A stretch of 64,000 nucleotides of DNA, from the NCBI RefSeq assembly GCF_009870125.1, contig NC_046683.1, positions 8,060,001 to 8,124,000 of the forward strand, given 5' to 3'. Position 1 is the stretch's first letter. Each line of letters begins with the position of its first letter. The notes under the pieces were generated by a model. It was not told where the DNA came from and ran no database searches. It saw nothing but the letters and a program-made list of their open reading frames with translations. Position numbers and translations under genes: made by a program. Origin of the DNA: Drosophila pseudoobscura (Eukaryota > Arthropoda > Insecta > Diptera > Drosophilidae). Of the stretch, positions 43,201 through 55,291 are shown piece by piece.

Positions 43201-46200
43201 GAAACCTGGCTCTGGCGTGGGCGTTAGGTTTTTTTTATTTTTTGTTGGGTTTTTTTTCGTTATCTTTCACCTTTTGACCCTCGCATTTCCCATCGCCAAA
43301 TGAAGTTCCCAGTCTCTAAACGAACAATTTGAGTTTAGAATATGTTTAAAGCCTTTGGTTCCCATCATAAATATGCATAGGCCGCGTCGACTATGCAGAT
43401 TTTGCACAATTTCAAGAATACAACTTTCTCACAATTGTACATTGTATCCATCCATAAATATTTGTAAGCATAAGTACAGGTATAGTGGAGAGGAAAAAGT
43501 CTACATAGTTAGCTGCTCAACACGAATAAAGAGCCAATTAGGTGGCGGACATACGAAAAGAATAAATAAGCAAAATAAGCACAAGGGAAACGGTTACACT
43601 CCCCATGTGAAAACACGTTTAAGCACGCTTGCCTGCCAGCCAAAGGGCAGGAAGTAGTAATGCCATCTGTCTACAAGGAGAGAGAGAGAGAGAGGGAGGA
43701 ACAACCGCTATTCAAAGAGAGCCAAGCCACCGGTATTCCATGCAAGACAAGATCTTCAACGAGAGCAAGAGACAGACAGATGGGAGGACGGGCAAGGGAG
43801 AACAAGGGACAGACGGATGGGAGGACGGGCAGACGGGCAAAGGAGAACAAGGGACAGACAGACAGACAGTCTCCAAGGAGAGCAGGCGACAGACAGACAA
43901 GACAGTTTTTAAGGAGAGCAAAATGTAGACTCCAAGGAGAGTCACCAAAGAGAGAGAAGTGTGTGTGTGTGTGTACGAGTACCGTATGACTATTAAAAGG
44001 TAGAGCAGACCCCAGGGCTGTGTGCTGTCGTTGGTGGCCGGTGGCCTCGTTTTATTTTGTCTGTGTCTTTACTGCTTTTGTGGCTTTTCTGGCTTTTGTT
44101 GGCTTTTTCCTTTTCTTTTGGCCTATGATCCGATCCGCACAAGCTGGTGGAAGCCAACGCTCTCTGCGCGGCAATTTTGCATATGTTCCTTGAGACTGAA
44201 ACAGGCAGGGGCTTGGGTTGGGCGATGTTTTGCTGCCTGTTGCAGCTGTTGACGCTTGACGTCAGGTTTCTCGCGCCCTCTCCCTCTCTCTCTCTCTGTC
44301 TCTCTGACAAACAAATAAAACAACAGTAAAGAAAGCCCTGGCTTGGGCTGAGGCAAACATTTTGGAATACCCTTGCAAATCGATAATACATATATATATA
44401 CATATGTGCACATACATGTATGTATATAACACCCCGAAAATGGGGTTTACTTTTGTATTTTTTTAAATTTGGTGAGATTATCTTTAAGAACAACCAACAT
44501 ACAACTCATTGTTCCTTGGAACTCATCAGTTTTCCCTTAATTTTAATGAAATATATAGAAGAAATATGTTAAAATATATTTTAAAATTATGGAATATTTT
44601 CCTTACTACTTTGCGATATATTTAATGATCTCATTTTGTTAAGCCTTGCATTCAGAAAATGAAAAACTTTTCTCATATAAAATCACTTCAGGAAATATAG
44701 AACCTATTTTATAAGAGTTTCACAAAAATCTCTCTAGAACTGATAACAAAAATATCCCGAAACTTGAAGCAATCGTAATAGCCAATAAAGCTACCAAAAA
44801 ATCGGTTAGGATAAATACTGGAATACCCCTTAAAAGGGTATAAGAAAAACTGCGCTAGCTGCGACGATGATGTTATTTATTCCAAGACAGCCAAAAAGCT
44901 GTTATTGTTATGAGCCTCGAATCGCATTCATCCGGTTTTACTGGTGTTTATGATACACACTCATCTATCCACCACCCTCGAGGAGGAGGAGGAGAAGGAG
45001 GAGGGGGAGGGGGAGGCGTGTCACACCACGGAATCCCATAAAGCACAAATTTGTATGCGGCGAATTGATCGCAGAATGCAAAATTATGGATGGGATTGGG
45101 GATCTGTGTAGGTATATGGGTAAATAGGGCAGACCAGACAGTCAGGCAGTCAGGCGATAGCTAGGTACAGGTACAGGTAAGCAGCGATCGAATTTGTGCG
45201 ATAGAAAGGTGGCCCGGCAGACCGAGTGCCGTTATGACAACATCGGGCCGCCAATAGCAAATACCCGAACGGAGCGGGGATTTGGATGTGCTGCACGTAG
45301 GAGGGCGCAATGCTCGGGGGCCGTAACATCCAGTGAAATGTTCAAACTCAATCACGTATCCGCCACACAACACACACCAAACAGCAACAGCAACAGCACC
45401 AGCACCAGGCATGAACTTGTGAAACTTGTGAAGTAAGAATGTCACAAGCCCCAGAGCAAAAGCCAGCAAAGCAGTGGCCAAAGCGGCCAAAGTGGCCTGG
45501 CCCCAACCATTTGCGGTGCCTGCCCCCAGTGGGATGGATGGTTCGAACAGAAGTCTTACTCACAAAACGCTGACCGAACGGGGAAAACTTTCACTGCTCC
45601 ACTGGAGAGCCGCCACAACAGCTTGTTCTCTGTCTCGTCGCGTCTCCCCGCCCCCCTCTCCGGCTCGAGGCGTTCGTCTCCAGTCTTTGAATGTTTATGG
45701 TTTCAGAATTCAGAAACTTGTTTTCAAAAATTTACTGCAGAGAGAAACGAGTGAGGCATCAGGGGCAGAGCCCTTTTACATCTGTTAGTGTTTTTACGAT
45801 TCGTATTTATGGAATAATAACCAAAACTTCTTGAATATAAACCCTTTTGTTTTATTTACAACTTTCATTTATATGTATGTACATACATATGTATATGGAG
45901 GTTCGGCATCTTTTATCTCAACTATTATGTTCAAGGGTTTCGGGATAAATCACATAGAGCAGAGAACAGTTTATTCATTTTTGATTCCCTGTAATCTGTA
46001 CCATATTCTCGATATCATAAATAAATTATAAATTCTGCGGGAACACATTTAACATTAAAAAAAAAAACTTGGTCTTTAATGCTCTTCAAAATATTCAAAT
46101 ATTTTATTAAAAATTTATTTAAAAAAAATATTAATAAAATGTAATACAACCATTTTGAAATTTTTTGGTTACCAATGAAGGTTGTTTCCCATTTCTCTTA

Positions 46201-46880
46201 CTGCTCCTATTCTATTCCAGAGAATGCAAGAACAAAATACATGCATGTGGCACCGAGAATGCAAAAACAAACTGAATAAAATAAATCAAATACTCAAACA
46301 TAATTTCTTTTGGTATTTCATTTATTTTTTGCCTGGCATCGAAGGATTTTGGCTTTATTTTACTTTTAAGTTGATCAATATTATGATTGATTTTAGTTAA
46401 ATAATTATTTTTCAGTATGCACACCTTTAAGACACCCAAAACGTTTCAGTAGAACAAAAAAAACACCACGCAAAATATAGAATAATACAGAGCCGTAAAG
46501 TACCCATCCCTGTCTAAACGGAAGCATTTACCCTCAAAAAAAAAAGAAAGAAAAAACAAACTCTGATTCTCTGATCTTATCTGATCGTTGTTCGAGGTGG
46601 GGATTGACCCCATTTCTTTGACCACTTGCTAATTGGTAAATCGAGTGCAAGAATGAGGAGATTGATGGAGGGGGGTGGAGTATGGAGGATCGAATCAGAT
46701 CGTGTGGTGATGGATTAAGGTCAATACTACTGTGAATAACTTAGTGAATACTTTTGTGAATATTTTCTGTGTATTTCTGAGTGTAGAGTGGAACTTACTT
46801 TGGCAATTTCCGGCTGTGCATAGCATCATCAGCAGAAGCAGCAGCAGCATAATGGGGGACATTGGATACGAAAAAGTCAT
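37256..46880 (-). CDS. fw: furrowed: selectin-like cell-surface receptor
   Basis: Fourteen exons, all phases agreeing: 46799-46880, 41622-41884, 41077-41551, 40849-41001, 40645-40794, 40380-40556, 39957-40252, 39485-39893, 39238-39417, 39043-39169, 38850-38962, 38436-38789, 37459-37995, 37256-37389; 1,149 residues. A signal peptide (MTFSYPMSPIMLLLLLLMML) leads to one sushi/CCP domain, an F5/8 fucolectin-like domain (from VAYRKPVNQSS; PWWRVDL), and a C-type lectin domain (WIGAQ, QPNN, NCVVLD, WNDVGC). Ten more sushi domains follow, then a TM helix (GIGATIIVALLVVFGLIFLY) and a tail with several tyrosines. This is the furrowed architecture. Fw is a plasma-membrane adhesion protein linked to eye and bristle development and planar polarity. 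The frame upstream of the chosen ATG stays open but looks like UTR. Confidence 0.95.
37990..38435 (-). other. fw: fw intron between last two sushi exons
   Basis: 440 bp intron with a pyrimidine tract on the plus strand at 38165-38190. Nothing else seen. Confidence 0.7.
42025..42478. mobile_element. Tc1/mariner-type short element (MITE-like or deleted copy)
   Basis: The left end reads TACAGTGGCGGCCAATATAA and the right end, reverse-complemented, reads TACAGCTGCGGTCAATAAAA. The match is about 19 of 23 bases including the continuing TAG. Both ends sit at TA, the target duplication of this superfamily. The interior is AT-rich and about 450 bp with no transposase frame. Ends of the CAGTGG-GGCCAA type are typical of Tc1-like elements. 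Confidence 0.72.
43764..43910. repeat. imperfect tandem repeat rich in GACAGAC/GGGAGGACGGGC
   Basis: Units of roughly 36-45 bp (GACAGA-GGATGGGAGGACGGGCAAGGGAGAACAAGG) repeat two to three times and grade into a GACA tract. Apparent ORFs here are repeat products. Confidence 0.8.
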
Positions 46881-48703
46881 GGCTCTTTTGAAAGAGTCCA
46901 CCTCGCGGCGGCTACCCAACGACGACGGCGACGATGAAGATCTGAACAGCTGTGGTGGTGGTGGTAGTAGTACTGTGTTGCAGCAAAACATTGACTGCTG
47001 TTGGCGGTTTTTAAATGTTACTGCGGCCGATGCGGTTTTTACTGGCGTTTTTTGGCCGGAGTTACGGGTAGTACGGGTAGTGTGTTTGGGGTTGGCTGTT
47101 GGATGCCGTTGGTCGTTGATTAGCTTGGAGGCTGCTGTAGCATCGTCAGCATCGATTAATTTATGCATACACTCGACGATTATTTATATATTTATACAGA
47201 TACGTATCTGTATCTCTCTATCTCTCTCTCTCTCTCTCCGTATCTCTCTCCTCTATGCATATATATGAGATGAGGTGTATGCATGAACAACACCATACCA
47301 TGTGAACATATAGCGTGAGGCCCGAGGGGCAGCGACTTCAGCGTTCATTAGATTTTCACTTTGCATTCACATTGGATTTTCCACCGCATAATTATTATGG
47401 TAGGTACTCGGTACGGCGGTGAAGATGATGATGATGATAATGTATATTACTGCACAAATAATAATTTACATTGTGATAATCATGAAAATCACAAAATCAC
47501 AAAATCATAGGTGTGGGTCATTGACTCCACCTCCCATGCCCCTCCCCACCCCACCCCACCGCCTCTGTCTATGTCTATGTATGTCTTTGCACCGAAACCG
47601 AATCACAAGCTTTCCTTCAGTGCCACACACACACACACACACACAGTCGCAGGCAGCTCTTTTTGATTGCCCTCGCTTCGAATCGATTGGAAAAGTAAAA
47701 GTAAACTTTAAATGGCTTCCCTTTTACGGGTTGGAATATTCAAAAGAATAAGCAAGCAAAAAGACAGCCAATAGAGCCGACTGTGCCCTGAGGGTTGTCT
47801 GCTTTCAAGGTTGTTACGGCCAATACGGATCACTGGCCAACAGAGGCTACGTGCTTGGGATTTGGTGGGGGATTTTCATTACGCCCGGAGGATCCATTGG
47901 CCATCATAAACAACTTTCATTAGAGCGTGTGTCTCTCACTAATTATCAAAATTGGCTGCCTGGCTGCCTGGGTGCCTGGCTGCCTGATGGAAGAGTTAGG
48001 AAAGTTTCAGCTTCAGTTTCAGCTTTAGATTTGAGCTCTAATTTGCCAGAGATATATCCGGAGGTGCTAATTGGAACCATATGAGAAAGTACGCACACAG
48101 ACTCAGCACGCACAATCGCACAGATACGAAAGACTTGTTTATTCCGAATTGTTCCCGATTTATGGCCAGATTTTTTGCATATTTCGGCTGGGAGGAGTCT
48201 CTGTTTCCAGGCCCATAATCACTTCACTATTCACAGAAAAACAAAGCAAACAAAAACAGAAACCCCACTCGCGGAGTGCACCTTAACTCCACACAAAAAC
48301 AAAAAAGAGCACATAGAAAAAATAGAGATAGAAAAATGAATGGCTGGCTACCTATGAACGTGAACTTATTACTCTTTTATGTGGCTCGCCTGCTGCATGT
48401 GCATGTGTGTCCACATAGATATTGGTTATTATTAACGGAGTTAACACTACTGCTTGCTGCCTGCCAAGAGTACGCTGAAAAGCGAAATAAAACCGACCCG
48501 AACGCGAACCGTACGCCTGACACGTCTGCTTTGAAAGTTGTCTTCTAACTGGTTTCCATTTGGCGCGGCGCTTGGCCCGCGGACTGCGAATGCGAGTGCG
48601 AGTACTGCGCGTGTGCAACGCCGATCCGATCCCGATCCCGGTGCCGACGACGAGTCCGAGTCCGAGTCCGAACCGACTCGGCACCGTCACCATAAGGTTG
48701 ATT

Positions 48704-48734
48704 GGTCGGTCGGTCGTTCGGTCGGTCGGTCGGT
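48704..48734. repeat. (GGTC)n array
   Basis: Seven or so GGTC units with one GTTC variant. A reverse-complement run of CCGA lies at 50298-50320. Confidence 0.9.
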
Positions 48735-50220
48735 TGCTTGGTTGATCGCTTCGGTGGTCGGTTTTCAGCCGCTCGCTCGCTCGCTCGCTCGGTTTGCAGC
48801 AGCACGCTGGTCGCTGCTGGGCCTGTGTTTGTCATTGTGTGGCATTGTTGCCGACGCGAAATACAAACTGCGCAATCGCAGCACTGCTTTACACAATGGC
48901 CGCGAGGTTGGTTCCATGGGTTCCCCAAGCTCCCCCGAGCCCCACAAGGTTACACCTTTGGTTTTGCCACTGCCTTTAAATAAGAATTAATATTTGTTTT
49001 TTATTTTTTATTTTACATTTATTTGGTTAATTAACGCAACAAATGTGTGCATTTGTAACAAGGTTTTATTTATTTTTCATTTAAGCAATTACAACACACA
49101 ATATCTTATAACGAAACAATAAATAGATTTTCTTAAAAAACAAGATTTTTTTTAACAACGTCGCAGACAGACAGACTTTAATTTGTTTTTTTGCCAGGAC
49201 TAAATTACTAAAAGTCGAATTTTTGTAATTTAGTTTTAAAAAGATTTCTTACATTTTTTAAACATTTCTTTTAAATTAACCTTTTTTGTCTGTGAATTTT
49301 ACTATCAGAAATATTTTTCAACTCTCATATTACTTATTTCCTTAAAGATTTGTGTGTAGGTATGTGTTTTTTTCTTAAGACTAATTTGTATTTAATTTTT
49401 AACAAAAAACAAACTGTTTTTACATCATTCACTTTGCATGGCTTAAATTTGAGCGTGTTTTGAGCATAGCATTATTTATGGTTGTCTTTGTTTTTATGGC
49501 CGTCTTAATTGGATTATTGAATCAAAATTTTTAACACATTCATAAATACACGGTATAGCGTTTAATCAATCTGTGCTACAATAGAATAACAGAAGAGGTT
49601 GGGCGGGTTTTTTTCCCCCTTTTTTTTTATTTGTTGTGGTATAACTTTTTGGTGAAACCTCGCAGTGCACACTGTTGACGTAAAATGGCTTGGCTTTGTT
49701 GTTGTTTGTTTCTTTCGTTTTTGTGTTGTTGGTTTGGTTGTAATTTTGCTGGCTAGTTCGGTCACAACAGAGACAACAGAGTAGCCGACCCGAACCTGAG
49801 TACTACACAATTCCACGATGAAAAATAAGACGACAAAACCCGTACTAAAACTGGAGTACAGTAAGAGCTCTGAGCTCTGAGCTGTGCTCTGTGTTCTGTT
49901 TAATTCTATTAATTGGCAGGCAGCATGGCTGGCCTAAGCCGCCAACTGTGGCAAATAGTGGCAGTACAAGTACTAGCACTGATGGCCAGAGACTTGAGAC
50001 TCGAGACTTTCTGATTATATTCCCATACTTGTCCTAATTCCACTGACCAGCGGTCCAGCGGATCACTGACCACCGAACGATTGGAGTGGACTGAAAGAGG
50101 CAAGAGATACCGTAATGGTCGGAGAGCCATTCGCAACGCCAGAGATTTCGGCAATGGTCGGGGTCGTCTGCAGCATTACGAAAACCAAACCCCCATGAAG
50201 ATCAGCCACATCCCCGGTGG

Positions 50221-50268
50221 CAGAGATGGCAAAGATGCCAGAGATGGCAGAGATGGCAGCGATGGCTG
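50221..50268. repeat. 9 bp repeat AGAGATGGC
   Basis: Five to six imperfect copies in tandem. Confidence 0.85.
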
Positions 50269-51868
50269 TGGAGGGCTCAGGTGGCTCTGTCACCGACCAC
50301 CCGACCGACCGACCGACCGGAAGAGGGAAGCCAGATGAGCGTTTGATTATGCGACTCAAATGAAAGTTTTTCGCCATGTGACGTGGGAAGCAGAAGCAGT
50401 CGGATTGGATTGGATCGGATCGTATCCGATCAGATCAGCGACCCCATGAGAACCGTGGGTGGTTTTTTCAAGATGGTAATGGAATGGTATCGGATCGCTA
50501 GGCGTCTCGCTCGTTGGTTCTTTCTGTCTTTCTGAATAACTACTCAAGCCAGGCCATTCATTATAATTTTGCAATAAATACATATGTAAGTACACATGTG
50601 TATATGCGGGTAATCTGAAGTCGATTTGCCATTTCGCAAAAAAAAAAAACTAAAAAATGCATTCGTCCGTTGCCCAGTTTTGTCGTCTTCTTCCCATGAA
50701 ACTGTGTGTCAGGTTATGGGTATTTGAACTAACGTTTGTAATGCTTCAGTTGGCAAATATTATTTAACATTTTTACTAATGAAATAACTGAATTAACTGC
50801 TGAACAAAAAGCAATCCAATGGTCTTGCAACCCGAGGGCCAACAGAAGAGAAGCGCACAGAAGCAGAAATACAAAGAAAATAAAAAAAAAACAAAAGCAA
50901 AATAAAATAAAAAAGAGCTACTAAAAAATATATATGTACATACATTTATATATAAAACAACATTTTAGTTAAGTTGTCTTCGCCACTTGGGCAAGAGCCC
51001 GCTTCAAACTGATTTTTGGTTTGAGCTACTTTTTTTTGCTGCAGGTTTTTTCGGCTTAGATAACCCAAAGATCATATCAACACAAATGGGGTCTAAGAGA
51101 ATACAACTTTAATATTTGTATCGTGATTTGTTCAGTGTCTTATATAGATATCATCAGCCAATAAGGAGTGTGTGTGTTCTGGTGCTTATATTTATGGTAC
51201 ATAAATAAAGTTCTACGTACAAATGTGTATTTTACAGGTACACTTACATGTTCTATGTAGTATGTAGATGTGCCGTCACTACATGTACTACATGTTCTAC
51301 ATGTAGTGTAGAGTGTAGAAACGCGGCGGAACACTAGCAAAAGAAAAGAATTTTATTAGCTACTGGAACGCTCTTGCTTAATGTAATTTTGATGAAACAG
51401 CTATTATTAAAAGCGATTATATTTGTCCATGCTATGAGACACACAACCGGGAGATCGATCATTTGGCGAGAGGCCGGACAACTTCCGTCTGTTGTGGCGT
51501 CAACTAATCTTTCACTTTTCCTCAATCAAGTTTTTTTTTTTTCTTAGTGAGATCGGTTAACGACATCACTACACATACACACATACTACATATATGTATG
51601 TAAATGCCAGTACGAGGAAGTGGCCTCATGGTTCAACCACTCTCATATAACAACATCGAACCCCCCCAAAAAACACCCATGAAAACGATGTATCCCTGTC
51701 CTATAGTCATAGGACAAGCCAAATGGAATCTAGTAGGGCCTTTTAAAAATATAAAAAAAAAAAGATCAAAGCAACCCAAAATATTAATGTTACTTATTCA
51801 TTGAGTCGTAAAAGTAAAACAAACTAGAGCTAAAGTTTTATTCGGAAATATTTGTTTGATTTCAAAAA

Positions 51869-52240
51869 ATGGCAGAAAAACCCGAAAGTGCAGACTTGCA
51901 GAAGTGTGCTGAGCCAGAGGCTGAGCCATCACAGCCAGGTGTCATCGAGATCATAAAAGAACTTGAGAAAATACACGAATATTTTGAAAGTTTGAGCATT
52001 TCGTATTACGTGAACAAACACAAGGCGGACGAAATTTACAAAACCATGGTCCTATTGAAGCGAGTCCGAGATGAATTTGAAAACAAGAAAGGGCGCTGCG
52101 TGGAGATGATTGAGCGCGAGGGAGAGAGAAAAATCATTGTGGACGTAATCGAGTACATTGATGACGCATTGCATTACATCCGTTTTCTGCAGGATGAACA
52201 CATCATGCAAGGGATCGACAAAAAGAGACCGATGCATTAA
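51869..52240 (+). CDS. small unrecognised helical protein, 123 aa
   Basis: I do not recognise this family. The frame MAEKPESADLQKCAEP... has an acidic, Pro-containing N-terminus and then an almost entirely helical, charged body (about 30-118; EIIKELEKIHEYFESLS, YKTMVLLKRVRDEFENKK) compatible with a coiled coil. No signal peptide or TM segment, so probably cytosolic. The codon pattern and amphipathic spacing look real. Immediately after the stop comes AG|GTAATA, a donor for a 55 bp intron (52243-52297), followed by an exon 52298-52396, a 59 bp intron (52397-52455) and a last exon with AATAAA at 52485. The same frame stays open through both junctions after the TAA (see findings). It is isolated on the plus strand between fw and the four-TM gene. 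Confidence 0.6.
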   Translation: MAEKPESADLQKCAEPEAEPSQPGVIEIIKELEKIHEYFESLSISYYVNKHKADEIYKTMVLLKRVRDEFENKKGRCVEMIEREGERKIIVDVIEYIDDALHYIRFLQDEHIMQGIDKKRPMH

Positions 52241-52297
52241 AGGTAATACCTCCTCTTCCGCACAGACTAGCAGTTGTAAAATATTTGTAAATTTCAG

Positions 52298-52490
52298 GAC
52301 AAATACCAAAGGGGACAAGTATGAATACACAAGGGTCAAAAATCGATACAACGCGAAGGACAAGTTTCAAATGAATGATAACATATACAAACATATGTAG
52401 GTATCTATAATACCTATAATAATATCTATAAAATTTCAAAATTTTAAAATTTCAGAACCAGAAGACAGCAGAAGATACAAATCGAATAAA
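52298..52490 (+). other. downstream exons of the small gene, frame open after the stop
   Basis: Exon 52298-52396 (acceptor AAATTTCAG, donor CATAT|GTAGGT) and exon from 52456 (acceptor AAATTTCAG). In the frame continuing from the upstream CDS they encode a basic tail (TNTKGDKYEYTRVKNRYN..., ITRRQQKIQIE) to a TAA at 52487-52489. The polyadenylation signal AATAAA (52485-52490) overlaps that stop. By conventional annotation these would be 3' UTR exons. Confidence 0.5.
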
Positions 52491-52521
52491 GTTGGAAACC
52501 AATTGTCAAGGATAAACAACT

Positions 52522-52569
52522 CAATTACAATTACAATTACAATTACAATTACAATTACAATTACAATTA
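52522..52569. repeat. (ACAATT)n hexanucleotide array
   Basis: About eight perfect ACAATT units. Confidence 0.95.
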
Positions 52570-55291
52570 TTCCAAACTACCATAAACATCATGTGTGTAT
52601 CTTGAAGTCAGGAAAGACCCCTCCAGCAGAGTACGTGCAAAGCTCCATATGTCAAGTAGTACATTATCTTCCTGCCATCTGGCCCTATTTCGGGGGGGTT
52701 TTCGCTCGAGTATGTACCTATTAGTACTCGTATCAGTTTGTTTGCTTTGTCTTTCACAATTGCAACACAACACACGCAACGTGTTTTGTTTTCTTCTTTT
52801 TTTTGGCTTAAATGTCATTGAATTCGGTCAGATGCTTTCGTCAGTGAATTTGCACGCATTTAAAAACAAAAACTACAATCGAATCGAACACCAAAGTACA
52901 TGCCATTTTCCTTTAAGGAATAAGAGTAGAGTAAAGAAATTTTCCAACAAGAATAAATCCACAATATGTGTCCTTGTGTCTTGTATATAAACTAAATAGA
53001 GTAATATTATATTCAAAATGTATTAATTTCCAAGACTGAAAATAAGATCTAAATATGAATATTTCTTTCCAGCATACGTACATATAATGGCTAGAGGGAA
53101 CTATTCATGGAAGATAAGAGAAATTGTTATGAAAGAACTTGTTTTTTTTTATCAAAATATTACTAAGAAAAGTTAATTTAACCCGAAATTCCCCGATATC
53201 GAATAACTGCATCACTGCATTACGAACGGTAGATTATGCGCAAGATCATTCTTGTTTAATCGGGGCTCTCACTCTCACGCTCCCCCGTATCTTTGGGAGG
53301 CTGGGATTCCGGGCCAGGAGAGTGTTATCGTAAGCATAAGGCCTCGTTTACAGTGTGGGAATTTAACAGGAATTTCGAACAGGGAAAAGTGTTTCATTCT
53401 GAAGCTGTCACTCTCTTCCAGGCCCACACACTCTCTCTATTCCATGGGTTCGTTTTGGCCACGTCCACGAATGCAGCAACAAAAACAAAATGTAAACTCT
53501 GCTCAGCACCTACTCTCTCAGCTTCTTTGCTACTGCGACAGCGAGAGAGCGATAAAGAGAGAGAGAGAGAGCTGCGTCTGTGAGCGGAGTCTGAGCTGGC
53601 TTGTTCGTGCGTGTGTGTGTGTGTGTGTTTACAGGTAAGCGAGCCCAAGGTGTGTGTAGAAAAGGTGAGTCAGATGAGGCATGGCCTCTTACGAGTCTCT
53701 GCAGACAAGACAAAAGTGCGGAGATATTATAATAATAAGTTTTTCGAAATTAATTTTGCAAAGAGCCTTCAATACTCCAATCTCCAGACAGAGAAAAAAA
53801 CCTGTAACCATTAGTGCGAGATAGGGAGAGCGGGAGGTGCCCTCACCTTTACGGAAATACACCTTGAATAAACGATTTTTGAATGGACAAGCCGTTTCGT
53901 CTCGCTCTTTTTTTGTTTAAGCGCTCGATCGGATCAAGACGACGCCGTGTGCTAGTGAGAATTATTTTTAGTCTATTTTCGACTTTTGGTGCGTACAGTT
54001 GCAGCCGATCGTTCAGTCGATTCGTTGTTTTGTTTTGTTTGTGTTCGTTCTCTTTCTGCTGCTGCCTCTGCTTCTGCTTTTTTGGCCTAAAAGAAACGCG
54101 CACTGAGATTTTTCGGCTTACGCTTGTTGTGAATCGGGTACGGAATTGCTCTTTTAAAGTTTGCCTTTTTTTTTACATTTATCTATGTGCAAGAAATGGA
54201 GAGATGTGGTATTTATGTGTTTGTATGGGGTGCCCTGAGAGTCGAACTCTTACGTTTATAGGGTTCCATTCCACCAGAGATATTCTATTTCTACTTCTGT
54301 GTACACTTTTTTTTGTTTGTGATTAAAAATATATACAAATTTATTTATTAAAAGAAGTGTTTACTTCTCCTTTTTTTAGATCTTTCAATCGAATACAATA
54401 CTTTCATGATGTAATAAAGTCACCAAATAATAATAATAAATAATAGTTATAATTACAAAACATTTCCTGAACAATCTCTGTACAGTGAAATACCTATTTA
54501 GAAACCCATAAATGTTTCCACTGTACCAGAGAAACTACTCTGAAAATCAAGAGACGACCTTTAAATAGATCAAAACGCAAAGTTTGGCAATCACAGACTT
54601 TTTGGATTGTACAAATAAAATGTGACAGGAGTTGGGGTTGGTGCTGGGGTAATGGTGGGGGTAGTCTCTGTTCGAGGAACGGAAGCATGTTCAGCGGCCC
54701 AGAACCGACTCTATAATTTTGAAATTCTTTCAGCTTGACAAACATCCCAGTCGAACAGTCCCACAGTCCCCCAGTCCCCCCCCGACCACAGTTCGCCGCC
54801 AGTAGGCCCGTTCTCTGGAATTTGTGAATAGCAATTTTCTTCTCTCCCGCTCGCTCTCGCTCTAGCTATCTCTCTCTCTCTCCCTCTGTCTCTGTTGGTT
54901 TAGATGCATGAACGGATAGGTGCATGTGTGTGTGTGTGAGTGTGTGAGGCATCAACAAGTTTAGAAACGGGCTTTGGACACTCGAGGCCCACTCTGTGTC
55001 TGTGAAGGGGGGCAGAAAAAGTTCACAGTTGAGGCGATTTCATGGGGATAGGTCTTGGAATAACAATTAACCATGGGCTTTCGTTGTATCGTTGCAGGGA
55101 ATGCAGCCAAGAAATGGCCCCAGTACATAGTACACCTTGCACTGCCACTGGCTGCCGAATCGTACCGAATCGCTTGAAGCACTCGCGCTGCAGATAAACC
55201 AGCGAATATGAACGTCTAGAAGAGGGTATAGCCCCCATCCATCCATCAGTCCATCCATCCGAAGAGGAAGCCTAGGCTTAATTCTAGAGCA
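52570..55291. other. gap upstream of the four-TM gene
   Basis: Contains GA and GT tracts at 53540-53630 and TC tracts at 54840-54890. The promoter and possible 5' UTR exons of the gene starting at 55292 should be in here. No supported ORF. Confidence 0.5.

Larger units (their letters stand above)
41885..46798 (-). other. fw: fw intron 1 (4.9 kb)
   Basis: Separates the signal-peptide exon from the rest; the phase-1 junction Q-I completes correctly across it. Contains the Tc1/mariner-type remnant (42025-42478), a GGACAGACGGATGG-type tandem repeat (43764-43910), GA-rich runs (43678-43697, 44984-45017) and long AT-rich parts. Likely enhancers cannot be named. Confidence 0.7.
46881..51868. other. 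5 kb gap upstream of fw: 5' UTR/promoter of fw, otherwise no gene seen
   Basis: Contains (TC)n at 47218-47240, (CA)n at 47630-47645, a GGTC tetranucleotide array at 48704-48734, an AGAGATGGC 9-mer repeat at 50221-50268, and a GC-rich block at 48550-48960 that could be a promoter or UTR region for fw. Low-complexity content dominates, and the apparent ORFs (for example at 48538-48990) lack domain or codon support. Confidence 0.5.

Noticed and set aside
45564..45720. Minus-strand GC-rich segment ending in a strong donor GTGAGTAAG, possible extra fw first exon
   Set aside because: It has no ATG, and exon 2 of fw (41884) offers no suitable start, so a coding role fails. A noncoding alternative first exon cannot be shown from sequence alone.
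48538..48990. 150-codon frame upstream of fw
   Set aside because: Dominated by simple repeats (GGTC, GAGTCC) and open in several frames at once, which is typical of GC-rich low-complexity DNA.
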